A DNA stretch of 64,000 nucleotides from NCBI GenBank assembly GCA_029718625.1, contig CM056380.1:12169493-12233492 (forward strand), read 5' to 3'. The position numbers and the translations under genes were made by a program. The notes beneath the pieces were generated by a model, which did not search any database, was not told the DNA's origin, and worked only from the letters and a program-made list of their open reading frames with translations. How positions within the stretch are numbered: position 1 is the first letter of the stretch; the number at the start of each line of letters is the position of its first letter. Source of the stretch: Synaphobranchus kaupii. Taxonomy: Eukaryota; Chordata; Actinopteri; Anguilliformes; Synaphobranchidae. Shown one piece after another: positions 1-10,936 of the stretch.

Positions 1-232
1 CCTCCGGTGTGAATGGGACTGGTTGTTGCAAGACCAGGATGGATAAGTCCCTCAACAGCTCCGCACACTCGGCTGAGAAGCTCATGTTGTTGAACTCTGC
101 ATAAAACATGTTGAGCTCCTCACACTCGGCTGAGAAGCTGGTGGTGTTGAACCCTGCATAAAACATGTTGAGCTCCTCACACTCGGCTGAGAAGCTGGTG
201 GTGTTGAACCCTGCATAAAACATGTTCAGGTC
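1..232 (-). pseudogene. Non-LTR retrotransposon ORF2 fragment (linker between endonuclease and RT)
   Basis: The minus strand is open from 232 to the window edge. It reads a thrice repeated 19-residue segment (core ELNMFYAGFNTTSFSAECE) followed by AELLRDLSILVLQQPVPFTPE-like sequence. This resembles the region of fish LINE ORF2 proteins that links the endonuclease to the reverse transcriptase, where a 'LNxFYxRF' motif lies just before a 'PFTxEEV' motif. An in-frame stop lies just upstream, although 233-237 would also read as a splice acceptor. The rest would lie left of the window. The family assignment is from remembered motif similarity only. Confidence 0.45.
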
Positions 233-234
233 CT
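64..234. repeat. 57-bp tandem repeat, 3 copies
   Basis: Copies start at 64, 121 and 178 with a period of exactly 57 bp. The second and third are nearly identical and the first differs at a few bases. The period is a multiple of three, so the minus-strand reading frame is kept. Confidence 0.85.
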
Positions 235-518
235 CAGAAAAGGAGGCAGATCAGTGACTGTTTTGTTGTTGGATCTTGGATTGCATCCCAGCAGTGTCCT
301 CACTTTTTCAAATACCTGCTGCATTTTGCTGAATCTTTCAGTTTGTTTTAGAATTAGAAATGTTTAAAAGAATATTTTTGGAACATTTATGGTTTTTATT
401 ATATTCACCTGTAACAACACCTTACAAATGACAGTAAAATGCTAACATAATTTGAAGGTTAAATAACTTTAATGTCACATGATGTTAGTTTTTGATAAAC
501 TACCAAAGAGGGTTAAAA
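235..518. other. AT-rich intergenic sequence, nothing recognised
   Basis: No convincing open frame or repeat is visible. It separates two retrotransposon fragments that lie in opposite orientations. Confidence 0.5.
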
Positions 519-757
519 ATGGCCAATATAAATATCTCTAGCCTCAGAAATAAAGTGTATGAAATAAGTGAATTGATTTTCTCAAACAATATTCATATAT
601 TAGCTATCTCTGTGACTCACCTGGACCATACATTTCATAATACAACCGTGGCAGTACAAGGATATCACATACAGTATATAGGAGAGATAGGGATGCCTAT
701 GGAGGAGGGGCTGCTGTTTACGTTCAGCTTCATATTCCTGTAAAGCTCAGGAAATAT
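519..757 (+). pseudogene. Non-LTR retrotransposon endonuclease (EN) domain fragment
   Basis: The frame from ATG 519 reads NINISSLRNKVYEISELIF and then HILAISVTHLDHTF, the N-terminal part of an apurinic-type endonuclease of LINE elements (the N-x-R-S-L-x-x-K start and the 'ITETWLD'-type motif). At about 677-680 the frame shifts by one base. It then continues as RRDRDAYGGG-AAVYVQ up to about 751, the expected next EN block. A stop follows at once, so this is a short frame-shifted relic. The expected catalytic Glu of the SETHLD motif is Val here (ISVTHLD). Confidence 0.7.
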
Positions 758-913
758 GTCACATGATGCTGGATTATTGTAGTTACAGGTGAACTTGCTC
801 ATATTAAGTCTCATGTCACATGATGCTGGAGTACTATTGTTACAGGTGAACTTGCTCATATTAAGTCTGATGTCACATGATACTGAAGTACTGTGGTTAC
901 AGGTGAACTATAC
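756..913. repeat. 57-bp tandem repeat, about 2.8 copies
   Basis: Copies start at 756, 813 and 870 (each begins ATGTCACATGAT). The repeat begins exactly where the endonuclease fragment ends. The short minus-strand frame across it (MSKFTCN repeats) is a product of the repeat. Confidence 0.85.
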
Positions 914-1613
914 CCTGCCATTTAGTGATAAGTCATCAGTCAAATGTGAAATCTTTTCTTAATTATTTCTAATAATGGGTTAAAATTCAAGACTGCCGTT
1001 TCACTTTCATCTCTACTTATTTTGACCCCTATATGTTACCACATCTTTAAATGAAATACCACAAAATTCTCTAACAGCCGAACTTGGAGCTTCCGACCAG
1101 CACGTGAAAACCACATTTATCCACTGTAACAAGACAGGAAAGCACGCGCTCAACCACCCTCTCCAGTGCCTTTATACGCTCTGTGGATAAAACCAGACCC
1201 AAAGCCTCGCCCCACGGTAATGGCTCACAGAAGCAAACATGCCAAATGCTAAACATGTTTTCCTACATTTGTTAAAGTAACTGTTTAAAGTGACTTTTGT
1301 TAAAGTCATTTGTTAAAGACTGTTTCTTCATTTAATTGGTTTCTTATGAAATTTACATGTTGCTTCACCAGACTCAAATCCCTAAGTCTAAGTGTAGCTG
1401 TAAAAACCACATTTAGAGAGTCCAAGAAGGAAAGATTAATACCGCACATGTTGCGTTAAAACGTTTGTGCATACATGCTATTTTACAACTCAGAACATGC
1501 CTGTTTGCTCAGTACGTTCAGATCAACCAACATGATCCGATGCTCAGAGCCGGAACTCTAATGTGTGTCTGCTTACATGCTGGTATGAATAATCACTCAA
1601 AAAGAGAAACGCA
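914..1613. other. Intergenic, nothing recognised
   Basis: Only short, non-conserved open frames are present. I see no repeat structure or RNA gene. Confidence 0.5.
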
Positions 1614-2069
1614 GGATAGCTGACCGCGGTCAAGTGAGCAGTCAGTTGAGAGCCGCAAACAGCCTTGAGCTTTGTTATGCGCGTATCTTATAAGAAGTAC
1701 GGTAATAAAGCAAATCACGTGCTAGTAGGACATTTTACAGGTATTCAACAGACGCTGTTATCGAGAGTAACTTACGAAATTTCGTTTGACTATTAATCTT
1801 TTTTTGACATATTTTAATGTTATATTGTTATAGTCTTGTGTTGTTTTCGTGCATTGCATTGTTTTTTTAATGTAAATTGTTAGGTTATGAAGCATGGCAC
1901 GCTGTACTATACTGCTAGAAAGGTGCTATTCAAATAAAGGATATGTTATTATTATTATACCGCTGGAAAGGTGCTATACAAATAAGGATATTAAAATTAT
2001 TAATAGTTTATGCACAGACAGTAGTACTCGCTTATTTTAAACATCCCAAAAAATAAAAAATGCAAAATG

Positions 2070-2690
2070 TTCCCTCGTTAACTTCATTTTATGAAACTAA
2101 ACACACAACCGCCTATCACCCAGAGCAACATGGAACATTTTCACTGTGGAAATCAGAAACAGGCTCTACTGTACTAGGTCATACGAAAAATCATACAAAA
2201 TAAAAACTGATATGTTCCCTCGTTAAATAATTTTTATTCAAACAAGCACACATCTGTCTATCAGTTGGGGACATTTTCATCAGAAGTAACAGGTTCTTTT
2301 TGGTGCTGAAGCAGAGGCAGAAGTCTGGGGATCTACTGTATTACTAGGCTATACTAAAGATCAGAAAAACAAAAAATTCTGAAATATTACCTCATGAAAT
2401 ACATTTTTATTCAACTAAGCACATGTCTGTCTATCCGCCATACCAGTTTGGAACATTTTCACTGTGGAAATCAGAAGCAACAGGCTGTTTTTGGTGCTGA
2501 TGCATAGACAGCAATCTGCACATCCCCCTTACTACTAGGCCATACTAAAAATCTGAAAAAAATTAAATTGTGAGATGTTCCCACATGAAATCAATTTTAT
2601 TCAATCATTCACACGTCTGTCTATTACTCATTCCAATATTGAACATTTTAACCGTGGAAATCAGAGGCAACAGGCTGTAATTTATCTTAA
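2070..2690. repeat. Diverged 140-190-bp internal repeats of the foldback left arm
   Basis: About four units begin with a TTCCCTCGTTAA-like block (near 2070, 2213, 2386 and 2577) and contain GAACATTTTCACTGTGGAAA. About two inverted counterparts occur in the right arm (3400-3780). The two arms therefore differ in unit number. Confidence 0.7.
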
Positions 2691-3805
2691 TTAGGTGCTT
2701 TTCTGATTTAGAGGGATTATTTACCCTCTTAACCCACATTGTCAGAAATAGCTTGCCATGCCATGAAGAGTAAATGTCCCATGTTCACTTTGTGCTTATT
2801 GTGCTATATTGCAAACAATTACAAAAGAACAGTTAACAATTTGTTTTAGCTGGTTAAATTAAAGACTGAGGTGAATCAATTGGCTCATAATTAGGTTGTT
2901 GAACACATGTGGTTTAGGTTCCTTAATAATTGTTTCCTTAAACTTAACACAATGCAGGTTTGGCTCGTTATCATTTGCTTTGTCTTTGAATTCTTCATTA
3001 TTTAACAAATGTTTCACACAATTTCACCAATGAGGATCCTATTGATTCACCTCACGTCCTCATTTGATTAAAACACTGTTTACGTCTCTTGTTGTAGTTG
3101 TTTTGAAAATAGCACAATGTCAATATTGGACTTTTATTATTCATGGTATGCATAGCTATTGCTAACATAATGTAGGTTAAGGTGGTAAATAATCCCTCTA
3201 AACACAAAAAAGACCCAAAGAAGAAAGATTAACATTTTGTTAAAATTCTGGGTTTGCTACTGTGGTTGGAATGATAATCAGTATACAAGAGGGCTCCCCA
3301 AGAGTTTGAGAAACACTGCATTAGGTGAGCAAGAGCTAAGGTGCAGTACCTGCTATTAGTAGAGGCCTACTGTGGCACTTATGCAGCCGCTGGCAATTTC
3401 TTTTTCCAGGTCTTTAGTGTAGACAATTAGTACAGTAGATGTGCAGACTGCTGTCTATGCGTCAGCACCAAAAACAGCCTGTTGCCTCTGATTTCCACAG
3501 TGAAAATGTTCCATATTGGTACGGGTGATAGATAGATGTGTGACTGATTGAATAAAATTGATTTCATGAGGGAACATCTCACACTTTTTCTCTGATGTTT
3601 AGTATCGGCTAGTACAGTAGATATCCAGAGTGCTGTCTGTGCATCAGCACCAATCAGAACCTGTTGTTTCTGATTTCCACAGTGGAATGTTCCATATTGT
3701 TATAGGTGATAGTTAAAAGTGGGATTAGTTGAATAAAATGTATTTCATGGGGGAACATTTCGCATTTTTAACTTCTTGTGATGTTCAAAATAGGCTACTA
3801 TGCAT

Positions 3806-3809
3806 ATAA

Positions 3810-3841
<32 letters not shown>

Positions 3842-3873
3842 TCATTTGTATAATACCTTTCCAGCAGTATAAT

Positions 3874-3904
<31 letters not shown>

Positions 3905-3905
3905 T
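3806..3905. repeat. (ATT)n and (AAT)n microsatellite pair
   Basis: ATT repeats at about 3808-3839 and AAT repeats at about 3875-3903 are self-complementary around a short spacer. They lie in the right arm of the foldback element. The left arm has a much shorter ATT run near 1948. Confidence 0.9.
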
Positions 3906-4323
3906 CACCTTTATTTATATAGCACCTTTCCAGCAGTTTCACAAAGCGTACTTCACAACATCACAATTTACAATAAAAAACAATACAATGCATGGAAACG
4001 ATACAAGACTTAGATAATAACAACATATTAAAATAAGCAGAGATCAATAAAAGTGTCTGTTTTCACCGTCGATAACAGCGTCTGTTAAAATGCCTGTAAA
4101 ATTTCCTTGACTAGCACGTGATTTCTTTTATTACCGTACGTCTCATAAGATACGCGCACACCCAAGCGCAATGCTGTTGGCGGCTCTCAACTGGCTGCTC
4201 ACCTGATCGCGGTGGATAGCTGTGGGGTGGTGTTAACTTCCTGTTACCTGTCAAACGCCATTTTACAGACGGAGGAGAAAGAAGAGAGAGTAAAATATGG
4301 AATAAAATGGAATAAAAGAACGG

Positions 4324-4508
4324 AGTAAGTAGCCTGTTGTGGAGTGGGATGGAGAGAAGAGAAGCTAAAGGTGAAGGGGTGTGGGGAGTAAGTAGCCTGT
4401 TGTGGAGTGGGATGGAGAGAAGAGAAGGTGAAGGGGTGTGGGGAGTAAGTAGCCTGTTGTGGAGTGGGATGGAGAGAATAGAAGATAAAGGTGAAGGGGT
4501 GTGGGGAG
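4324..4508. repeat. 57-63-bp tandem repeat, 3 copies
   Basis: Copies begin AGTAAGTAGCCTGTTGTGG at 4324, 4387 and 4444. The middle copy lacks a six-base piece. Open frames on both strands here are repeat artefacts. Confidence 0.85.
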
Positions 4509-5851
4509 GAATGATAATCTGCAAGTAGCTATAATCGCAATAACACGCTTAATTGATTAACACAGAAAACCGACAAAATGGCGCAATGTAACTTAGGTGT
4601 AATAGGCCCAGGATATTTTCAAATTTTCCATTTGGGACCAAAAATAAAAAGTAGATTAAAAATTTACTTTTTAAAGTTTTACGTTTATTTCGGTATTTTC
4701 TTTTCTTGATAGGCCTATTTTATGACAATTTTTACCTCGTTGGATATGACGGAAGTCACGTACCCTGTCGTTTGATTAAAAGAGTAGCCTATGCTAGGCT
4801 ACATTTTGATAAAGATGTATAAATAAGGATAAAGGTAAATAAATAAAAGTACCGCGGGAAAACACAGCCTAATCAAAGTGACAGTCCGTGGATTCAATTT
4901 TAGTGAACGTATTTTCTTAATTGAATTGATATCTGCGTTTATGAAACCACGTCCATATTAAATCAGCCAATCAGGCCGTGGTTTTATAGGAGAAGTTAAT
5001 GTCCATCCGGTGTAATATTTCAGCAGCAACATCACACGAGTGAGAATCCTCCTGTTCAGCAATGTCACACTAGAGCGAATCCTCCTGTTCAGCACGGCTG
5101 TGATACGGTCGCAGGCACGTGACCGCCTCCAAATGTGTCTGAAAATAATTTAGAGCAAATAGATTTTCTCACACGGCATTAATTGGCCTATAGGCCCGTC
5201 TCTTGAATTCAGATATATGGATAGAATAACAGTTTTGAAGGACAAATCAAATATTTATATCGGCCTTGTGTGGACAGTGAAGTCAATTTAGTTGTTTGCT
5301 CAATTATTAAGCAGTTTGGATTTGTGATCAAATGTAGAATATGGGCAGAATACAGAACGTGACATGGTATTGTTACAGTTTTTGCGTTGTCCCCCCATTT
5401 TAGGTGATAGTAAGAACTAACACAAATTATTCTAAATTGATTTCTACGGCGTTAAAGTCGGTGGTCGTTTGAATCCTATTGTACTGAATTCGTCCTAGTT
5501 GCAATAACATTAAATTCAGCAACTACTTTTGTGGCAAGAATTTAATTGAATTCTTGTATTTTTTGTACCACAGGGTGGCAGTATTTAGCTGTAGGCCTAC
5601 TTAAAAAGCAGAAAAGCCTGTAATCTCAAAGCCACTGAAAAGCAGCACCATATCAATGCGAGTCTCTGGCAGCATTATGCACATAAAACACAGATAAAAA
5701 TGATCTTGACATGTGAATAAAGAAAACCGCATTCATGGACATCAGCATTTTGAATAATAGCCAGACATAGTGGGAGTTAACTCTATTGTCCATCTGTTAT
5801 CACACCGAAGAAGTTTAGTGAGTTAAAGCAAAGCCCATAGAGAGAGACTAA
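4509..5851. other. AT-rich intergenic, no gene seen
   Basis: No long open frame, RNA gene or clear repeat is visible. Two similar short segments around 5040 and 5080 (GAATCCTCCTGTTCAGCA) form a minor local duplication. Confidence 0.5.
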
Positions 5852-6020
5852 CGGCCTGATTTACCTTTAGCGGGTGCAAAACCATTTAACACACATAAAA
5901 CCAACATCGTGACCAATGATTGGTCATGGAATTTATTTTGCACCAATCGTTGGTCACGTTTTTGGTTTTGCGTGTGCTAAATGGTTTTGCACCCGTTAAA
6001 AGTCTTAGTAAATCAGGCCC
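5852..6020. mobile_element. Hairpin MITE (GGCCTGATTTAC ends)
   Basis: The left end GGCCTGATTTAC and right end GTAAATCAGGCC are inverted. The complementarity continues inwards (GGGTGCAAAACCATTTA on one side, TAAATGGTTTTGCACCC on the other, then GTGACCAA/TTGGTCAC) to a centre near 5935, so the 169 bp can fold into one hairpin. No coding capacity. The terminal sequence would suit PIF/Harbinger-type MITEs, but no clean target duplication is visible. Confidence 0.75.
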
Positions 6021-6464
6021 TATATGTACTATAATATAAAATAACATAATATAATATGCCCGCCCAGGCATCTCTTTGACCAGAGATTTTATCGTACTCT
6101 TACAAGGGTTTCTTCTTCATTATTTTTCCATAGAGTTCAATAGGAAAATAAGTCAGGAGAACATATCTGGCAGCAGAGTGATGGTTTGACGCTTGTTTGA
6201 TACCTCAGACCCTTGATGACTTACAGCCATTTAGCCAACCATGTGATCTTTACTATTCCAGCTTAATTTACAGCTGAATCTAGACCCCCCCCCCCCCCAA
6301 AATTCCCATAGAAATCCAATATAAAGAGGTTATAGTATCGCTTGTAAAAGTACCTGAAAATATGATATCAAGGGTCTTTTGATGTTGTTGGATCACAGAC
6401 ATCAGGAAGTCATGGTATGCACAAAGGATATGCAACCAAATATTAAATATGATGACTTTATTTA
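6021..6464. other. Intergenic with a poly-C tract
   Basis: A run of C residues lies at about 6285-6298. Nothing else is recognised. Confidence 0.6.
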
Positions 6465-6701
6465 AGTTTATGTTAATTTGTCCAATTACTCTTGGTCGCT
6501 TAAGATAGGGGGACTGTGTATTAAAGTGACTACGATTGCTACACATGTTCACCCGATATAGATGTAAAAACCCTCAAATTAAAGCTGAAAGTCTGTACTT
6601 TAACCTCATAGTCACGGTTCCATTTCAAATCCAATGTGCTGGAATACAGAGCCAAAACAACTAAAAATGTGTCGCTGTCCAAATACTTACGGACAGCACT
6701 G
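6465..6701 (-). mobile_element. Tc1/mariner-like MITE terminal fragment
   Basis: Read on the minus strand it starts CAGTGCTGTCCGTAAGTATT at 6701 next to a TA (6702-6703), the Tc1-family target. It continues with the A-rich subterminal sequence common in fish Tc1-like MITEs. The opposite end is missing. A related internal piece lies near 35855-35905. Confidence 0.65.
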
Positions 6702-6804
6702 TAGTACAGTTGTTTATCAGTCTCAAGGGTGCCAGAAATTTTTGAGGTGACTACATTTACAGTCAATTTTCAATTCCAGATTGCTTCCTGTCAACACTAC
6801 GCTA

Positions 6805-7030
6805 TGTGTGTATTAGTGTGTCCATGTGTATCTGTGTGTCTGTGTGTGCCTGTGTGTATTAGTGTGTCTCTGTGTGTATTAGTGTGTCCATGTGTGTCTG
6901 TGTGTCTGTGTGTGTAGTGTATGGGTGTGTGTCTGTGTGTATGAGTGCGCCTGTGTGTATTAGTGTGTTACTGTGTGTGTGACTGTGTCTCTGTGTATGT
7001 GTGTGTCTCTGTGTGTATGAGTGTGTCTCA
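6805..7030. repeat. GT-rich minisatellite (GTGTGTCTGTGTGTATTA-like)
   Basis: Degenerate TGTGTGTCTGTGTGTAT units run to about 7030 and resume at 7604-7635, so the sequence between was probably inserted into the array. Confidence 0.85.
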
Positions 7031-7603
7031 TTCTATAAATCAGATTTCAAGAAATTGTCGATAGTCTCCGAAGTCCGTTCTATCTGTCATAGGGAATTTA
7101 CTTACGAAACCAAACTCCGCCCTCGTCTGACATACTCACTTGAGTACTCTATTACATATGCAGTGCATTCTTTTATCACATGCACAGATAATTCATAGCA
7201 TCCTGTACACTACTGCAGGGCCCTCTGCATGCACTGTGCATTCTTCCATCACATGCAGAAATAACTCCCAGCATCCTGCACACTACAGCAAGGCTATTGA
7301 GGCCACACTACTGCTTTTTTTTGTGGAGGGGGCGGGGGGTTAGGAAATGCATTTCTTTTATTCAACATTTATGTTTTTTGTTCAATGAAAGAATCCATTA
7401 AGGTTATACTCACAAATGTTTGCATGGATGTCTGCTTATGACAAATCAAAATGTTTATATTTATGTCTGCATGTGACGAGGCAAATACAGCTAGTACAAT
7501 TAATGCCAGCATTTCCAGTTTATTCCTGTTAATTCCCATACATTTCCATTAATTCTCATGGAAAGTTTCCACCTTTGAATATTCCCGGAATTTTGCAACC
7601 CTA
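7031..7603 (-). mobile_element. hAT-like non-autonomous element (partly recognised)
   Basis: The right end read on the minus strand is CTAGGGTTGCAAAATTCCGG, followed by GGGAATATTCAAAGGTGG, which I recognise as a common fish hAT-type MITE end. The left part (7150-7290) contains a roughly 72-bp imperfect direct duplication (GCATTCTTxxATCACATGCA). The left boundary is only where the GT repeat stops. Confidence 0.5.
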
Positions 7604-7665
7604 GTCTCTGTGTGTATGAGTGTGTATCTGTGTGTTCAATATGTTCTCATTTTGTTTGTTTACAG

Positions 7666-7809
7666 GTTGGCTAATTTGGGGCAGAACCCACCCAACTAAT
7701 CTGCTCTGATGTGTTCCAGTCTCCTGAGATAGGGGGGCGCTGTTTCTAAAATGAGTCTCTCAGGGACGCCAGAGACCAAAGATGGAGACCTGAGCCCTGA
7801 CGGACAGAG
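7666..7809 (+). CDS. NLR exon 1: 5' UTR and start codon
   Basis: A splice acceptor (TTACAG, ending 7665) opens the exon. ATG at 7751 starts MSLSGTPETKDGDLSPDGQ, the N-terminus typical of fish NLR-C proteins (MSLSG...). The exon ends at 7809 with CAGAG|GTATAA, leaving phase 2, which joins correctly to the next exon to give Arg-Val-Gln-Val. The coding part is 59 bp. Confidence 0.75.
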
Positions 7810-8141
7810 GTATAAATACAAGAATAAGAAATTTAATGTGCTGTGAGTTAGAGCTGCAGTAAGAGGATGAGGTTAACTGGAAGTTCTGTGTCCATTTGCT
7901 GTGAGTTTGAGCTGCAGTAAGAGGATGAGGTTAACTGGAAGCTCTGTGTCCATGTGCTGTGAGTTAGAGCTGCAGTAAGAGGATGAGGTTAACTGGAAGC
8001 TCTGTGTCCATTTGCTGTGAGTTAGAGCTGCAGTAAGAGGATGAGGTTAACTGGAAGCTCTGTGTCCATTTGCTGTGAGTTAGAGCTGCAGTAAGAGGAT
8101 GAGGTTAAATTGGAAGCTCTGTCTCCGTGTTTTGTTCACAG

Positions 8142-8252
8142 GGTCCAGGTAGAAAGAGCAGGGTCACTTGAACCCAGCTGTCTGTCTATGAAGAGTGATC
8201 ATTCAATGGATTTACCAATGACATTTAAAGGAGAGTTAACAGGAGGTCAAAG
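8142..8252 (+). CDS. NLR linker exon, 111-bp repeat copy 1
   Basis: The acceptor TTTGTTCACAG and donor AAAG|GTAATT bound a 37-codon exon, phase 2-2. It encodes VQVERAGSLEPSC then LSMKSDHSMDLPMTFKGE. This SxxPSCxSMKSDxSM linker is a hallmark of fish NLR-C N-termini. Being symmetric, it can be duplicated or skipped without frame change. Confidence 0.85.
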
Positions 8253-9312
8253 GTAATTAAACATGTTCGTATTGACACTTGTGTTTAATTGTACTTCAAT
8301 GTCACTGCCACCTGTCATGTGTAGGTAGGTGAAGTCAGACACCTTCAGGTGGAGGTGAGGTGTATTATTTCATATTCTGACATGCTGTGAGTTAGAGCTG
8401 CAGTAAGAGGATGAGTTTAACAAGAAGCTCTGTGTCCATGTGCTGTGAGTTAGAGCTGCAGTAAGTGGATGATGTTAACTGGAAGCTTTGTCTCCATGTG
8501 CTGTGAGTTAGAGCTGCAGTAAGAGGATGAGGTTAACTGGAAGCTCTGACTGCATGTGCAGTGAGTTAGAGCTGCAGTACGATGATGACAGTAACTGGAA
8601 GCTCTGTCTCCATTTGCTGTGAGTTAGAGCTGCAGTAAGAGGATGAGGTTAACTGGAAGCTCTGTGTCCATGTGCTGTGAGTTAGAGCTGCAGTAAGAGG
8701 ATGAGGTTAACTGGAAGCTCTGTCCATGTGCTGTGAGTTATAGCTGCAGTTAGAGGATGAGGTTAACTGGAAGCTCTGTCTCCATTTGCTGTGAGTTAGA
8801 GCTGCAGTAAGAGGATGAGGTTAACTGGAAGCTCTGTCCATGTGCTGTGAGTTATAGCTGCAGTTAGAGGATGAGGTTAACTGGAAGCTCTGTCTCCATT
8901 TGCTGTGAGTTACAGCTGCAGGAAGATTATGTGGTTAACTGGAAAATCTCTCTCTATGTCCTATGAGTTTGAGCTGCAGTAAGAGGAGGTGTTTAACTAG
9001 AAGCTCTGTCTCCATGTGCTGTGTGTTAGAGCTGCAGTAAGAGGATGAGGTTAACTGGAAGCTCTGTCCATGTGCTGTGAGTTAGAGCTGCAGTAAGAGG
9101 ATGAGGTTAACTGGAAGCTCTGTGTCCATGTGCTGTGAGGTAGAGCTGCAGTAAGAGGATGAGTTTAACTGGAAGCTCTGTCCATGTGCTGTGAGTTATA
9201 GCTGCAGTTAGAGGATGAGGTTAACTGGAAGGTCTGTCCATGTGCTGTGAGTTATAGCTGCAGTTAGAGGATGAGGTTAATTGGAAGCTCTGTCTCCATG
9301 TTTTGTTCACAG

Positions 9313-9423
9313 GGTCCAGGTAGAAAGAGCAGGGTCACCTGTACCCAGCTGTCTGTCTATGAAGAGTGATCATTCAATGGATTTACCAATGACATTCAAA
9401 GGAGAGTTAACAGGAGATCAAAG
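9313..9423 (+). CDS. NLR linker exon, 111-bp repeat copy 2
   Basis: Intact frame and splice sites. It encodes the SPVPSCLSMKSDHSMDLPMT version and ends ELTGDQR. Copies 4 and 7 match it apart from intronic differences. Confidence 0.85.
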
Positions 9424-9590
9424 GTAATTAAACATGTTCGTATTGACACTTGTGTTTAATTGTACTTCAATGTCACTGCCACCTGTCATGTGTAGGTAGG
9501 TGAAGTCAGACACCTTCAGGTGGAGGTGAGGTGTATTATTTCATATTCTGACATGCTATGAGTTAGAGCTGCAGTAAGAGGATGAGGTTT

Positions 9591-10936
9591 AGGAAAAAAT
9601 CTTTATTTCCCAAGTTACCCCTATGAGGGCCCCTTGGGAAAGAAAAGTTTGCACTGGCCATTCAGTGTACTGCAGCCTTTAAGTAGGAAGAATTTGGTCC
9701 CTCGTGTGTTGATGTTTTACCAGCGTTTGTTTAATCCGCCTGGGAATATGGTGTTGAGTTTTCTAATCCAATGTCTTTCTGTCCTACGTCTGTCCTCCTG
9801 TGTCCAGTTAATATTTGAATGGAGGCCCGATATTTCTACTGCTTCAAGTCCATGGTGTAGGAAATGAGCCACTATGTGTGTGTCTGTATTCCTATGATTT
9901 CTTATGTTATATATGTGTTGTGCCAATCTGGTCTTGATTGTATTTCCTGTCTCTCCTACATATATTATGTTGCAGTGTTTGCACTTCATGACATATATGC
10001 AGTTATATGTGTTAACTGTGAGTGTTTGTTTAATAAGGTATGTTGTGTTTGTAGTGTTGTTTTTCACTGTTGTGGCCTGTTTGTAAAATATCGGGCCTTG
10101 TGCGGGTAAAATGTTGATTTCCGGTAGTTTACTACTAACCATATGATTCTTAAGGTTTTTGTTTCTTTTGTAGGCCGAAACGATTTTGTATTCCTGAAGC
10201 AAGTCTGTGTTTTGCAGAATCCTGGCCAGGTTCTGTTTAATTTTTTTGTTTGCTATTTGGCTGAATGTCGAGTAGGTGGTGATAAGTGGAATTATTTTTC
10301 TAGTGTCCTGTTGTTTTGTAGCCAAGAAGGTTTTCCGAATCTGTCTGAGGAACGATCTCGAATACCCCCTTGGTTTTAATGCATTGAAGAGGGTTTTGGT
10401 AGCCTCCTCAAAGTCTGTGATCTGTGTGCAGATTCTGTTGAACCTTAGCAATTGGGATTTAATCAGGCCTCTGAATGTATGTTTCGGGTGGAGACTGTCC
10501 TTGTGTAAGAGTGCATGTGTGTCTGTGTCTTTAAAGAAAACTTTAGTGTCTAATGTGTGTGTTTGGGGAAATGAGGGCCCCTTGTATGTGGTAGTGTCCA
10601 AAAAATCAATATGTTCATAATGTGTGGTGTGTTTAATTGTGATAGTTGTATGGTGTGTGTTGAGGATCTGAATTAAGTGTTTGAAATCTTCTGAGCTATG
10701 TGTCCATGTTCCCCAGATGTCATGTAAATACCTGAAATAATTAGTGGGAAGTTTGGGACATTTTTCAAAAACACTCCTCCCAATGTGCCATGTAAATGTT
10801 GGCATAAGCCGGTGCGAATATTTTGCCCATAGCTGTACCACTGGTCTGTAAGAAGAATTCTTTATTGAATTCAAATTCATTTTTGGTTATCTCCAGTAAT
10901 TGCAGGAAGATTGTATCCGGTCGATTGTTGTCCGGG
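9591..10936 (-). mobile_element. Penelope-like element, 5' truncated, inserted in the minisatellite
   Basis: Minisatellite sequence stops at about 9590 and resumes at about 10937. Between them the minus strand codes for the C-terminal half of a Penelope-like polyprotein. Reverse transcriptase remains (FFLQTSGTAMGK, FAPAYANIYMAHWE at 10930-10770) are followed by a frameshift, then a long open frame from 10880 down to 9717 that includes a GIY-YIG endonuclease. No target duplication could be identified. Confidence 0.85.
9717..10880 (-). pseudogene. Penelope-like RT C-terminus and GIY-YIG endonuclease
   Basis: The 387-codon frame includes the RT palm motif region NYFRYLHDIWGTW at residues 48-60. 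There the usual catalytic Asp pair reads His-Asp, so the RT is probably inactive. The thumb and linker follow, then a CIYVMKCKHCNIIYVGETG GIY-YIG core at residues 294-312 preceded by Cys residues typical of Penelope-like elements. The first 30 or so residues are out of the true RT frame: the genuine frame upstream (QTSGTAMGK) is one base off and ends at a stop near the HWE motif. The tail KLNTIFPGGLNKRW is a normal end for such proteins. It encodes a retrotransposon polyprotein, not a host gene. Confidence 0.85.

Larger units (their letters stand above)
1614..4222. mobile_element. Foldback (near-palindromic) DNA element with 9-bp target duplication
   Basis: The element proper is 1623-4213. 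The left end ACCGCGGTCAAGTGAGCAG and the reverse complement of the right end ACCGCGATCAGGTGAGCAG match closely. The match continues inwards (TCAGTTGAGAGCCGC, the GCGCGTATCTTAT block, AATCACGTGCTAGT, ACAGACGCTGTTATCGA) and onwards through nearly the whole element to a centre near 2920-2960. Both ends are flanked by the identical 9-mer GGATAGCTG (1614-1622 and 4214-4222). No transposase frame is visible. A 9-bp target duplication with very long inverted repeats is known for foldback and Mutator-like elements. The superfamily is an inference. Confidence 0.85.

Noticed and set aside
4111..4524. 137-codon minus frame with HTPSP repeats
   Set aside because: Runs from a transposon end into a 57-63-bp tandem repeat; low complexity without domain.
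10143..10620. Plus-strand frames over the Penelope-like region
   Set aside because: Shadows of the minus-strand polyprotein, which has recognisable RT and GIY-YIG motifs.
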